Shown here one piece after another: positions 1 to 7,477 of a DNA stretch of 20,230 nt (the stretch's first letter is position 1; every line of letters begins with the position of its first letter). The position numbers were made by a program, and so were the translations under genes. The notes beneath the pieces were generated by a model. The model saw nothing but the letters and a program-made list of their open reading frames with translations. It had not been told where the DNA came from and did not search any database. The DNA comes from Streptomyces roseochromogenus subsp. oscitans DS 12.976. Its GTDB lineage: Bacteria > Actinomycetota > Actinomycetes > Streptomycetales > Streptomycetaceae. The stretch covers positions 7,037,054-7,057,283 of the forward strand of contig NZ_CM002285.1 of the NCBI RefSeq assembly GCF_000497445.1, read 5' to 3'.

Positions 1-837
1 CGCCGGCGCGACGAGCGCGGCCCGGCCGGCACCGCCCTGCTGCACGGCGGCCTCGTCGTGGCGAGCCTGATCGCGCTCGCCCCGGTGGCCTGGCTGGTCT
101 TCCTGTCCCTCGGCCCCGAGAAGGACGACTATCTGCACCCGGGCAGGATCCTGGGCAAGCTCACCTTCTCCAACTACAGCTTCGTGCTGCAGCACACCGG
201 GTTCTTCGACTGGTTCAAGTCGACGATGATCGTGGCGGGCGGCACCACCCTGATCGGTGTCTTCGTCGCCGCCACCACCGGCTACGCGGTCTCCCGGATG
301 CGCTTTCCCGGCTACAAGCAGCTGATGTGGGTCCTGCTGCTGACCCAGGCCTTCCCGATCGCCATCCTGATCGTGCCGATGTACGAGATCTTCAGCGAAC
401 TGGATCTCATCGACACCTACTGGGCGCTGATCGTCATCAACTGCACCACGGCCGTGCCGTACAGCGCCTGGCTGCTCAAGGGATACTTCGACACCATCCC
501 CTTCGAGATAGACGAGGCGGGGCGCGTGGACGGACTGACCCCCTTCGGTACCTTCTTCCGGCTGATCCTGCCGCTTGCCCGCCCGGGCCTGGCCGTGGCC
601 GCCTTCTACAACTTCATCACCGCCGTCGGCGAGGTCGCCTTCGCGACGACCTTCATGCTGGACGACTCGAAGTACACCTTCGCCGTCGGTCTGCAGACCT
701 TCGTCAGCGAGCACGACGCCCAGTGGAACTACATGGCCGCCACCGCGGTGCTGATCGCGATACCCGTGTCGCTGTTCTTCTACCTCGTACAGAAGAACCT
801 CGTCACCGGCCTGACGGCGGGCGGCACGAAGGGCTGA
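1..837 (+). CDS. malG: Maltodextrin ABC transporter permease MalG (5' end missing)
   Basis: The reading frame is already open at base 1, so the gene begins upstream; 278 residues are visible. It is a binding-protein-dependent transport permease of the MalG type. It would form the inner-membrane channel with MalF and take maltose/maltodextrins from the MalE lipoprotein. The visible part has hydrophobic segments, including LVVASLIALAPVAWLVFLSL near the start, and the cytoplasmic EAA loop (E-I-D-E-A-G-R-V-D-G around residues 169-178, followed by ILPLARPGL) that contacts the ATPase. In Streptomyces the ATPase is usually MsiK, encoded elsewhere. It ends in TGA, followed by a strong hairpin and then the alpha-glucosidase gene on the same strand, the usual malEFG-aglA arrangement. 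An in-frame ATG at 181-243 or the GTG at 58 would cut into the first membrane segments, so I treat the gene as truncated by the window. The family is certain; maltose specificity rests mostly on context. Confidence 0.9.
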   Translation, partial: RRRDERGPAGTALLHGGLVVASLIALAPVAWLVFLSLGPEKDDYLHPGRILGKLTFSNYSFVLQHTGFFDWFKSTMIVAGGTTLIGVFVAATTGYAVSRMRFPGYKQLMWVLLLTQAFPIAILIVPMYEIFSELDLIDTYWALIVINCTTAVPYSAWLLKGYFDTIPFEIDEAGRVDGLTPFGTFFRLILPLARPGLAVAAFYNFITAVGEVAFATTFMLDDSKYTFAVGLQTFVSEHDAQWNYMAATAVLIAIPVSLFFYLVQKNLVTGLTAGGTKG

Positions 838-856
838 CAGCCCCCGAAAAGAGGCT

Positions 857-878
857 CCCGCGCCGAGGCCGGCGCGGG
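857..878 (+). terminator. GC-rich hairpin after malG
   Basis: A perfect 8-bp stem (CCCGCGCC at 857-864, GGCGCGGG at 871-878) with a 6-base loop starts 20 bases after the malG stop. There is no T run, which is common for Streptomyces terminators. It may end or attenuate malEFG transcription before aglA. Confidence 0.6.
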
Positions 879-896
879 TAGGCGGCGCGGCCCCCT

Positions 897-936
897 CCCC
901 CAGCTCTCGGCTTCGCTCGAGCCGGGGGGACCCCCA
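897..936. repeat. Streptomyces-type palindromic intergenic repeat
   Basis: The stretch reads CCCCC-A-GCTC, then a loop containing CGGCTTCGCTC, then GAGC-C-GGGGGG-A-CCCCCA. The left C run and GCTC can pair with GAGC and the G run; the G run can instead pair with the right-hand C run, so two mutually exclusive hairpins are possible. The 15-base core CCGGGGGGACCCCCA (922-936) recurs at 17547-17561 inside a coding sequence, with CGGCTTC at nearly the same distance upstream in both copies. I recall this kind of element as frequent in Streptomyces genomes. The remaining 838-1039 gap holds no gene I can support. Confidence 0.6.
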
Positions 937-1039
937 GCCCCCGCTGTGACCGCGGCCGCCTCGTACCCCACCCCCGGTCCCCGGCACCCGCCGTACCCAC
1001 GCGCCCATGACCAGAACCCTTTTACCCATCAAGGACGCC

Positions 1040-2710
1040 ATGAGCCAGCAGCACCCTGCCGCACCGGCCCCCCACTCCGCCGCAGCCGCCGTAGCCGACC
1101 GTCGCCGCGACTGGTGGCGGGACGCGGTCATCTACCAGGTCTACCCACGCAGCTTCGCCGACAGCAACGGCGACGGCATGGGCGACCTGGCAGGCGTTCG
1201 CTCCCGCCTGCCGTACCTGCGCGACCTCGGCGTCGACGCCGTGTGGCTCAGCCCCTTCTACGCCTCGCCGCAGGCCGACGCCGGCTACGACGTCGCCGAC
1301 TACCGCGCCGTCGACCCGATGTTCGGCAGCCTGCTGGACGCCGACGCGCTGATCCGCGACGCCCATGACCACGGCCTGCGCATCATCGTGGACCTGGTGC
1401 CCAACCACTCTTCCGACCAGCACGAGTGGTTCAAGCGCGCCCTCGCCGAGGGCCCCGGCTCGCCGCTGCGGGAGCGATACCACTTCCGCCCCGGCAAGGG
1501 GAAGAACGGCGAACTCCCGCCCAACGACTGGGAGTCCATCTTCGGCGGCCCGGCGTGGACGAGGGTGGCCGACGGCGAGTGGTACCTGCACCTCTTCGCC
1601 CCGGAGCAGCCGGACTTCAACTGGGAACACCCGGCCGTGGGCGACGAGTTCCGCTCGATCCTGCGCTTCTGGCTGGACATGGGCGTGGACGGCTTCCGCA
1701 TCGACGTGGCCCACGGCCTGGTGAAGGCCGACGGCCTGCCCGACCTCGGCTCGCACGACCAGCTCAAGCTGCTGGGCAACGATGTCATGCCGTTCTTCGA
1801 CCAGGACGGCGTTCACGCGATCTACCGCCAGTGGCGCACGATCCTCGACGAGTACGCGGGCGAGAGGATTTTTGTGGCGGAAGCCTGGACCCCGACCGTC
1901 GAGCGCACCGCCAACTACGTCCGCCCGGACGAACTCCACCAGGCCTTCAACTTCCAGTACCTGAGCACCGGGTGGGACGCGAAGGAACTCCGTACGGTCA
2001 TCGACCGCACCCTGGAGGCGATGCGCCCGGTGGGCGCCCCCGCCACCTGGGTCCTGTCCAACCATGACGTCACCCGGCACGCCACCCGCTTCGCCAACCC
2101 GCCCGGCCTGGGCACCCAGATCCGCACGGCGGGGGACAGGGAACTGGGCCTGCGCAGGGCGAGGGCGGCCACCCTCCTCATGCTCGCGCTCCCCGGCTCG
2201 GCATACATCTACCAGGGCGAGGAGCTGGGCCTCCCGGACGTCGTGGACCTCCCCGACGAGGTGCGCCAGGACCCGGCGTACTTCCGCGGCGCCGGCCAGG
2301 ACGGCTTCCGCGACGGCTGCCGCGTCCCGATCCCCTGGACCCGTACGGGCTCCTCGTACGGCTTCGGCACCGGCGGCAGCTGGCTCCCCCAGCCGGCCGA
2401 GTGGGCCGACCTGAGCGTGGAGGCACAGACGGGCGCCCCCAACTCGACCCTGGAGCTGTACCGCGCGGCGCTGACCACCCGCCGGACCGAGCCCGACCTC
2501 GGCGCGGGCGAGACCGTGCAGTGGCTGCGCGCCCCCGAGGGCGTCCTGACCTTCCGCCGCGGCGGGTTCGTGTGCGTGGCGAACACCACGGGGGAGCCGG
2601 TGACGACCCCCGCGTACGGCCGCGTCCTGCTGTCGAGTGGTGAGGTGACCGAGTCCGACGGCGAGACGAAGGTGCCGGCCGACACGACGGTGTGGTTCAC
2701 CACGACCTGA
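1040..2710 (+). CDS. aglA: Cytoplasmic GH13 alpha-glucosidase (AglA type)
   Basis: The 556-residue protein lacks a signal peptide and should hydrolyse imported maltose/maltodextrins to glucose in the cytoplasm. The fold begins at WWRDAVIYQVYPRSFADSNG, typical of oligo-1,4/1,6-glucosidases and alpha-glucosidases. The GH13 catalytic set is present: nucleophile D222 in VDGFRIDVAHG, acid/base E281 in FVAEAW and transition-state stabiliser D343 in LSNHDVTRH. I chose the ATG at 1040 because AAGGA lies at 1031-1035; an in-frame ATG at 1007 has only C-rich sequence upstream. It lies 202 bp after malG on the same strand, separated by a hairpin, so it may depend on readthrough or on its own unseen promoter. 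The symbol follows the S. coelicolor/S. lividans gene next to malEFG. Trehalose synthase or isomaltulose synthase relatives are less likely given the context. Confidence 0.88.
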   Translation: MSQQHPAAPAPHSAAAAVADRRRDWWRDAVIYQVYPRSFADSNGDGMGDLAGVRSRLPYLRDLGVDAVWLSPFYASPQADAGYDVADYRAVDPMFGSLLDADALIRDAHDHGLRIIVDLVPNHSSDQHEWFKRALAEGPGSPLRERYHFRPGKGKNGELPPNDWESIFGGPAWTRVADGEWYLHLFAPEQPDFNWEHPAVGDEFRSILRFWLDMGVDGFRIDVAHGLVKADGLPDLGSHDQLKLLGNDVMPFFDQDGVHAIYRQWRTILDEYAGERIFVAEAWTPTVERTANYVRPDELHQAFNFQYLSTGWDAKELRTVIDRTLEAMRPVGAPATWVLSNHDVTRHATRFANPPGLGTQIRTAGDRELGLRRARAATLLMLALPGSAYIYQGEELGLPDVVDLPDEVRQDPAYFRGAGQDGFRDGCRVPIPWTRTGSSYGFGTGGSWLPQPAEWADLSVEAQTGAPNSTLELYRAALTTRRTEPDLGAGETVQWLRAPEGVLTFRRGGFVCVANTTGEPVTTPAYGRVLLSSGEVTESDGETKVPADTTVWFTTT

Positions 2711-2721
2711 CGACCCGTCGA

Positions 2722-2741
2722 GAAGTTTTTGCATCAACTTC
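2722..2741. promoter_or_regulatory. Inverted repeat after aglA, possible operator
   Basis: GAAGTT (2722-2727) and AACTTC (2736-2741) form a perfect 6-bp inverted repeat around an 8-base spacer. This is the same geometry as the repeat at 2798-2817. It precedes the terminator hairpin and could be an operator or the base of a longer structure; function is unproven. Confidence 0.3.
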
Positions 2742-2746
2742 ACAAC

Positions 2747-2776
2747 GGCCCGCTGTCTTTCAGGCAGCGGGCCTTT
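2747..2776 (+). terminator. Rho-independent-like terminator of aglA
   Basis: A perfect 9-bp stem GGCCCGCTG (2747-2755) / CAGCGGGCC (2765-2773), with a 9-base loop, is followed by TTT. It sits 37 bases after the aglA stop and isolates the following amylase gene. Confidence 0.8.
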
Positions 2777-2790
2777 AACATCTGCGTCAC

Positions 2791-2820
2791 CGCAAGTTTG
2801 CTGAAAGATTGCAGCAAGCG
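2791..2820. promoter_or_regulatory. Candidate MalR/Reg1-type operator upstream of alpha-amylase 1
   Basis: TTGCTG (2798-2803) and CAGCAA (2812-2817) form a perfect inverted repeat with an 8-base spacer. On the minus strand, CTTGCT (2818-2813) and CTTGCG (2796-2791) are direct repeats 22 bp apart. CTTGC-containing repeats in front of Streptomyces alpha-amylase genes are known to mediate maltose induction and glucose repression through a LacI-family regulator. Similar repeats lie at 10887-10913 in front of the other starch genes here. No convincing -35/-10 pair was identified. Confidence 0.5.
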
Positions 2821-2865
2821 CCTTCAGCGGGCTCCCCAAGCCTTCAATGACGAAGGAACCCCCAC

Positions 2866-4239
2866 ATGGCACGCAGAACCCTCTCCGGGGCGGTCGCCCT
2901 CACGGCCGCCGCCCTTGTCATGACCCCAACCACGGCGAACGCCTCCCCGCCCGGCACCAAAGACGTCACTGCCGTCCTCTTCGAGTGGAACTACGCCTCC
3001 GTGGCCCGTGAGTGCACCAGCACCCTCGGTCCCGCCGGCTACGGCTATGTCCAGGTCTCCCCGCCCGCCGAGCACATACAGGGCTCGCAGTGGTGGACCT
3101 CGTACCAGCCGGTGTCGTACAAGATCGCGGGTCGGCTCGGCGACCGCACCGCCTTCAAGAACATGATCGACACCTGTCACGCGGCCGGCCTGAAGGTCGT
3201 CGTCGACACCGTCATCAACCACATGTCGGCGGGCAGCGGCACCGGCACCGGCGGCTCGACGTATACGAAGTACGACTACCCGGGCCTGTACTCGTACCCC
3301 GACTTCGACGACTGCACCTCGCCGGTCACCAACTACCAGGACCGCTGGAACGTGCAGCACTGCGAACTCGTAGGCCTGGCCGACCTGGACACGGGCGAGG
3401 AGTACGTCCGCAAGACGATCGCGGGCTACATGAACGACCTCCTCTCCCTCGGCGCGGACGGCTTCCGCATCGACGCGGCCAAGCACATCCCGGCGGAGGA
3501 CCTGGCGAACATCAAGAGCCGCCTGACGAACCCTTCCGCCTACTGGAAACAGGAGGTCATCTACGGCGCGAACGAGGCCGTCCAGCCCTCCGAGTACACC
3601 GGCAACGGAGACGTCCAGGAGTTCCGCTACGCCTACGACCTCAAGCGCGTCTTCAACAGCGAGAAGCTGGCCTATCTCACCAACTTCGGCGAGGGCTGGG
3701 GCTACCTCAGCAGCTCGGTCGCCGGCGTCTTCGTCGACAACCACGACACCGAACGCAACGGCTCCACCCTCAACTACAAGGACGGCGCCAACTACACCCT
3801 GGCGAATGTCTTCATGCTCGCCTGGCCGTACGGCGCCCCCGACATCAACTCCGGCTACGAATGGTCCGACGCGGACGCCGGCCCGCCCGGCAACGGCCAG
3901 GTCAACGCCTGCTGGCAGGACGGCTGGAAGTGCCAGCACGCCTGGCCGGAGATCAAGTCCATGGTCGCCTTCCGCAACGCGACGAGGGGCCAGGCCGTCT
4001 CCGACTGGTGGGACGACGGCAGCAACGCGATCGGGTTCGGGCGGGGGAGCAAGGGCTACGTGGCGATCAACCACGAGTCCTCGTCCCTGACCCGCACGTA
4101 CCAGACGTCCCTGCCTGCCGGGACGTACTGCAACGTGCAGAACGACACGACGGTGGCGGTGAACTCCAGTGGGCAGTTCACCGCCACCCTTGGCAGCAAC
4201 ACCGCGCTGGCGATCTACGTCGGCAAGTCGACCTGCTGA
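2866..4239 (+). CDS. Secreted alpha-amylase (GH13, no starch-binding module)
   Basis: An extracellular endo-1,4-alpha-glucanase of 457 residues. The start ATG has GAAGGA 8 bases upstream. A signal peptide covers about residues 1-26 (MARR, hydrophobic core, cleavage after TTANA). The mature part matches the bacterial/animal-type alpha-amylase branch: [19 protein letters not shown], then VVDTVINH, nucleophile D203 in [11 protein letters not shown], acid/base E230 in WKQEVIYG and D294 in FVDNHDTER. The C-terminal beta domain ends in GKSTC with no CBM20, unlike the second amylase in this window, so it probably acts on soluble starch or dextrins. It is followed after 17 bases by the convergent PhzF-family gene, with no clear terminator between them. 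Upstream repeats suggest maltose/glucose control. Family and secretion are firm. Confidence 0.93.
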   Translation: MARRTLSGAVALTAAALVMTPTTANASPPGTKDVTAVLFEWNYASVARECTSTLGPAGYGYVQVSPPAEHIQGSQWWTSYQPVSYKIAGRLGDRTAFKNMIDTCHAAGLKVVVDTVINHMSAGSGTGTGGSTYTKYDYPGLYSYPDFDDCTSPVTNYQDRWNVQHCELVGLADLDTGEEYVRKTIAGYMNDLLSLGADGFRIDAAKHIPAEDLANIKSRLTNPSAYWKQEVIYGANEAVQPSEYTGNGDVQEFRYAYDLKRVFNSEKLAYLTNFGEGWGYLSSSVAGVFVDNHDTERNGSTLNYKDGANYTLANVFMLAWPYGAPDINSGYEWSDADAGPPGNGQVNACWQDGWKCQHAWPEIKSMVAFRNATRGQAVSDWWDDGSNAIGFGRGSKGYVAINHESSSLTRTYQTSLPAGTYCNVQNDTTVAVNSSGQFTATLGSNTALAIYVGKSTC

Positions 4240-4256
4240 TCCACCCGACGGCGCGC

Positions 4257-5132
4257 TCAGCCGATACGAACTCCTGTGCCGCTGACGCGGACGCGCCGGT
4301 CGCCCGTGCGCAGTGTCACCATGAGTTCGCCCGGGCGGCCCAGGTCCTCGCCCTGGTGCAGGGTGAGGACCGCGTGGTCGGGGACCAGACCGAGCTCACG
4401 GGCGTACGCGCCGAACGCGGCGGCCGCGGCGCCCGTCGCCGGGTCCTCGACGACGCCGCCGACGGGGAACGGGTCCCGGACATGGAAGACGGTGGCCGAC
4501 TCCCGCCACACCAGCTGGACCGTGGTGAGGTCCAGGCGGTGCATCAGGGCTTCGAGGCGTGCGAAGTCATACGCGAGATCCGCGAGGCGCGCGCGGGTCG
4601 CCGCCGCGAGAACGAGATGGCGGGCGCCGGCGAATGCGACACGGGGCGGAAAAGCCGGGTCGAGGTCGGCGGCCGGCCAGCCGAGTGCGGCGAGCGCCTC
4701 CGCGAGGTCGGCGTCGGCGATCTCCTCGATGTGCGGCTCGACGCTGGTGAGCGTGGCCCTGAGTGTCCTGCCCTCCTCAGTCACCTCCACAGGCACGGTG
4801 CCGACGCGCGTCGAGAACACCAGGTCCCCGGGGCCGATCCGCTCGGCGAGCGCGATGGCGGTCGCGACGGTGGCGTGCCCGCAGAACGGCACCTCGGCCT
4901 TGGGGCTGAAGTAACGGATGCCGTATGCCCGCCCCTCCTGGCCGCCGAGCCCCTTTGGGAGGGCGGTCAGGAACGCGGTCTCCGAGTATCCGAGGTCGGC
5001 GGCGACGGTCAGCATGTCGCCGTCGTCCAGGCCGCTGGCGTCCAGAACGACACCGGCGGGGTTGCCGCCGGCGGGGTCGCTGGAAAAGGCGGTGTAGCGC
5101 AGCACCTCGGGCCGCGTCGCATTCGTCGTCAT
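4257..5132 (-). CDS. PhzF-family isomerase/epimerase
   Basis: A 291-residue member of the PhzF / diaminopimelate-epimerase-like fold. Characteristic motifs are visible: TAFSSDPAGGNPAGVV near the N terminus, YSETAFL with E51 at the position of the catalytic glutamate of PhzF, FSPKAEVPFCGHATVATA, and DPATGAAAAAFGAYA near the C terminus. Known relatives act in phenazine synthesis, but most members have no assigned substrate and nothing nearby suggests phenazines, so I give no specific reaction. I chose the start MTTNATRPEVLRYTAF because family homology begins there. The frame stays open to 5264 but the extra residues look like non-coding translation. No good Shine-Dalgarno precedes 5132, so the start is uncertain. 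It is convergent with alpha-amylase 1 and divergent from the RAMA-domain operon. I see no functional link to starch use. Confidence 0.88.
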   Translation of the reverse strand: MTTNATRPEVLRYTAFSSDPAGGNPAGVVLDASGLDDGDMLTVAADLGYSETAFLTALPKGLGGQEGRAYGIRYFSPKAEVPFCGHATVATAIALAERIGPGDLVFSTRVGTVPVEVTEEGRTLRATLTSVEPHIEEIADADLAEALAALGWPAADLDPAFPPRVAFAGARHLVLAAATRARLADLAYDFARLEALMHRLDLTTVQLVWRESATVFHVRDPFPVGGVVEDPATGAAAAAFGAYARELGLVPDHAVLTLHQGEDLGRPGELMVTLRTGDRRVRVSGTGVRIG

Positions 5133-5325
5133 GATCGCGCTAACGGAGGGCAGGCCCGCGGCTATTCCTGGACGCGGACGGAGGCATGACCGGCAGACGG
5201 ACGTCGTACCAGCCGACTCCGTCGTCCCACCGGCCCACGAGGCAGGCGTCCCGCCTGTCACCACTGTGTTCGTCCCCTTCCAGACCCGCAGCAGCCGAGA
5301 TCTTCACCGCCTTTCGGCTTTCGGG

Positions 5326-5355
5326 TCGACGGCCCCTACACCTACCGGGTAACTT
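5326..5355 (+). promoter_or_regulatory. Possible promoter of the RAMA-DUF262-HipA operon
   Basis: TCGACG (5326-5331) and TAACTT (5350-5355) are separated by 18 bases and loosely resemble -35 and -10 boxes. Transcription would then start at about 5362, inside the palindrome at 5356-5370. The match is weak; the position in front of the operon is the main argument. The rest of the 5133-5403 gap shows no gene I can support. Confidence 0.3.
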
Positions 5356-5370
5356 TCACTGTGACAGTGA
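5356..5370. promoter_or_regulatory. 15-bp palindrome, candidate operator
   Basis: TCACTGT-G-ACAGTGA is a perfect inverted repeat with 7-bp arms, 34 bases before the ATG of the RAMA-domain gene. Further GTGA units follow at 5372 and 5376. The position suits autoregulation, perhaps by the N-terminal SeqA/ribbon-helix-helix-like part of the first gene product. Confidence 0.5.
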
Positions 5371-5403
5371 TGTGAGTGAGAGTGGAATCTTCGAGGGGAG
5401 CTG

Positions 5404-5781
5404 ATGACGCGCACCATCAGGGTCGACGACGAGGTCTTCGCCAAGCTCCAGAGCCTGGCTGAACCTTTCGTCGACACGCCGAACAGCACACTGCGCAAGC
5501 TCCTCGGCCTGGACAGGCCCGCCTCGGGCGCCGGGAGCAGCGCGCTGGGCCCCCTGCTCGCGGACGGCAGGCTGAGTGTTGGCCAGCGTCTGGTGTGGCG
5601 TCGGCGCAACCTCAATCAGGTGCACTATGTGACCGTCATGGCCGATGGTGGCCTGTGTCTGGAGGACGGCAGCGTCCACACCACCCCGTCGGCGGCTGCC
5701 ACGGCTCTGGCCGGCAACCAGCAGAACGGCTGGAAGGCGTTCGCCACCGAGGACGGCACTCCCCTAGGGGACCTGCGGTGA
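5404..5781 (+). CDS. SeqA-N/RHH-like plus RAMA domain protein
   Basis: A small protein of 125 residues starting at ATG 5404 behind GAGGGGAG (5393-5400). Residues 1-36 (TIRVDDEVFAKLQSLAEPFV, then TPNSTLRKLLGL) look like the N-terminal dimerising domain of SeqA or a ribbon-helix-helix fold. Residues about 48-125 match the RAMA (restriction adenine methylase associated) pattern: ADGRLSVGQRLVWRRR, then MADGGLCLEDG, TTPSAAATALAGNQQNGWKA. RAMA domains are found with DNA methylases and restriction systems and are thought to sense or bind modified DNA; that role is predicted, not demonstrated here. It is the first gene of a three-gene operon with DUF262 and HipA-like proteins. I infer it may be the operon's DNA-binding sensor and/or repressor. 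Domain recognition is fairly strong; function is inference. Confidence 0.8.
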   Translation: MTRTIRVDDEVFAKLQSLAEPFVDTPNSTLRKLLGLDRPASGAGSSALGPLLADGRLSVGQRLVWRRRNLNQVHYVTVMADGGLCLEDGSVHTTPSAAATALAGNQQNGWKAFATEDGTPLGDLR

Positions 5782-5836
5782 CCCGCGCCGCTCGAGGCCT
5801 GTCGGCTTACGATGTGAACGCCCCAGGAGGTGGATC

Positions 5837-7477
5837 TTGGCCGGAGTGACCCAGCCGAAGGTGAGCCGTGTCGCTCCGCCTGAACTCGTCGCATGGGCTC
5901 GGAGCGGACGGATCCGGGTGCCGCAGTTCCAGCGGTCGTACCGCTGGGACTCCGAGGACGCCGAGCGATTGTTCGACAGTATTTTCCGCGGCTATCCGAT
6001 CGGTAACCTGCTGATGTGGCGCAAGCCCGCGCCTGCCGCCGAAATCTCCTTGGGGGAGCTTCGGCTCAAGGCGCCAGAACGCTCCGACGCGCTGTGGGTC
6101 GTCGACGGACAGCAGCGGCTCACCTCCCTGATCGGTGCGCTCACCGCGTCCGAGGAGACGGTGGACCGCCGCTTCCGGATCTTCTTCGATCTACGGGACA
6201 AGAAGTTCCTGTCCGCACCGCATTCGAAGCAACCGGCCGACCACTGGCTCCCTGTCTGGGTGGCGGGTGACAACCGTCGGCTTCTGGCGTGGCAGCGTGA
6301 GCGGAACTGGCTGACCGACGAGGACTTCGACAGGTGCGACGCTGTCGCCACGGCCATCCGCACTTACGAGATCCCCATGTACGAGATCGAGGGGGACGAC
6401 GAGCAGGCGCTGCGGGAGATCTTCGACCGGATGAACACATTCGGCAAGACGCTGAAGCGCGCTGAGATCTTTCAGGCCCTGCACTCCGCTCCACTGGATG
6501 TGCAGCCGTCTGACCTGGAGGCGCTGCGGGAGCGTCTGCGTGCCCTGGAGTTCGGTGACTTCACCTCCCAGATACTGATGCAGAGCGTCATGGCTCTGCG
6601 CGGCGGGAAAGTCGACCGCGACTTCCGGCAGGAGTTCAAGGACGACGAAGATCTGCACTCCGCGTTCTCCGCCACGGAGAAGGCCCTGCGATTGGTGGTC
6701 GAGTTCCTCAAAGCGGATGCCCGTATTCCCCACATGCGTCTTCTGCCGTATGCACTGTTCGTGCCCGTCCTTGCCCGGTTCACCCACCTCTTCGGGCGCC
6801 CCCAGGGCCGGGCCACCGAGTTGCTCCGCCGCTGGGTCTGGCGCGGCTCGGCGATCGGCGCGGCTCCGCAGGGCAACACTGTCGCGCTACGGCGCAATGC
6901 CAGCGCGATTGAGGACGACCCCGTGGCCAGCGCGGGAAGACTGCTGGGGCTGTTGCCGCCGGGTGGTGAGCAGTGGCAACCCGACCTCGCCCAGACGGCC
7001 CTAAACCGGGCGCAGGCGAAAATCAATGTCCTTGGCCTGCTCTCGGCGCATCCCGTTCTGCTGATCAATGTCCGGGACGCCGAAGAGAACCTCCACGCCG
7101 CAGGAACGCGGATCGAGCGAACTCGGTTGCTGACCGAACTTCTCGACACAGGTACGTCGCCGCTGTTCCCGGTTGTGGAAAGTCCTGACAGGACCATCGG
7201 CAACAGAATCGTGCACCCTGGCTTCTCCGTGTCGGCAGCAGCGCAACTCCTTCCGAGCGCCACCCCGGAGACACGCCGCTCCCACTGCGTCGACGACGGA
7301 TGCATGGAACTCCTCACCCAGGGACGCCTGGACGACTTTCTTCGCCGCAGATCGGAGTTGGTCCGGAAGGTGATCGCCGACCACGTCCAGAGCATGGCCC
7401 TGTGGGGCTTCTCCGACGGGCCGGAACCCGAAAGCCTCTTCTCTGACCACCTCTGGGGAGTCCCCGATGCAACCTGA
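5837..7477 (+). CDS. DUF262 (GmrS-like) protein without a DUF1524 half
   Basis: A 546-residue protein starting at TTG 5837, placed 6 bases after a strong AGGAGG (5825-5830). Residues 26-58 (IRVPQFQRSYRWD, GYPIGNLLMW), D90-T96 (DGQQRLT) and the RMNTFGKTLKRAEIFQAL block near residue 198 are hallmarks of DUF262, the ParB/Srx-like NTPase fold of GmrS and related DNA-targeting defence proteins. Complete GmrSD and SspE proteins add a DUF1524 HNH nuclease. I see no such histidine/asparagine nuclease pattern in the C-terminal 250 residues, which carry a less familiar region (RRWVWRGSAIG; NRIVHPGFSVSAAAQLL). It follows the RAMA gene by 55 bp and overlaps the HipA-like gene by 11 bp, implying co-translation. 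Third-position GC bias looks weaker than in the flanking amylases. It may supply nucleotide-dependent DNA recognition with a non-nuclease effector, but this is inference. Confidence 0.85.
   Translation: MAGVTQPKVSRVAPPELVAWARSGRIRVPQFQRSYRWDSEDAERLFDSIFRGYPIGNLLMWRKPAPAAEISLGELRLKAPERSDALWVVDGQQRLTSLIGALTASEETVDRRFRIFFDLRDKKFLSAPHSKQPADHWLPVWVAGDNRRLLAWQRERNWLTDEDFDRCDAVATAIRTYEIPMYEIEGDDEQALREIFDRMNTFGKTLKRAEIFQALHSAPLDVQPSDLEALRERLRALEFGDFTSQILMQSVMALRGGKVDRDFRQEFKDDEDLHSAFSATEKALRLVVEFLKADARIPHMRLLPYALFVPVLARFTHLFGRPQGRATELLRRWVWRGSAIGAAPQGNTVALRRNASAIEDDPVASAGRLLGLLPPGGEQWQPDLAQTALNRAQAKINVLGLLSAHPVLLINVRDAEENLHAAGTRIERTRLLTELLDTGTSPLFPVVESPDRTIGNRIVHPGFSVSAAAQLLPSATPETRRSHCVDDGCMELLTQGRLDDFLRRRSELVRKVIADHVQSMALWGFSDGPEPESLFSDHLWGVPDAT

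Noticed and set aside
1007..1039. Upstream ATG start for aglA
   Set aside because: No ribosome-binding site precedes it, while AAGGA precedes the ATG at 1040.
1022..2872. 616-codon open frame on the minus strand opposite aglA
   Set aside because: Runs antisense to a clear GH13 gene, has low-complexity Arg/Ala/Val/Gly composition and no family motifs; it is a shadow caused by high GC3.
5133..5264. N-terminal extension of the PhzF-family protein
   Set aside because: The extra residues have no family similarity and read like translated intergenic DNA; homology begins at MTTNATRPEVLRYTAF.
5131..5404. Small plus-strand open frames in the PhzF-RAMA gap
   Set aside because: Pro/Arg/Ser-rich, without good Shine-Dalgarno sequences or motifs, and they run through the promoter/palindrome region.
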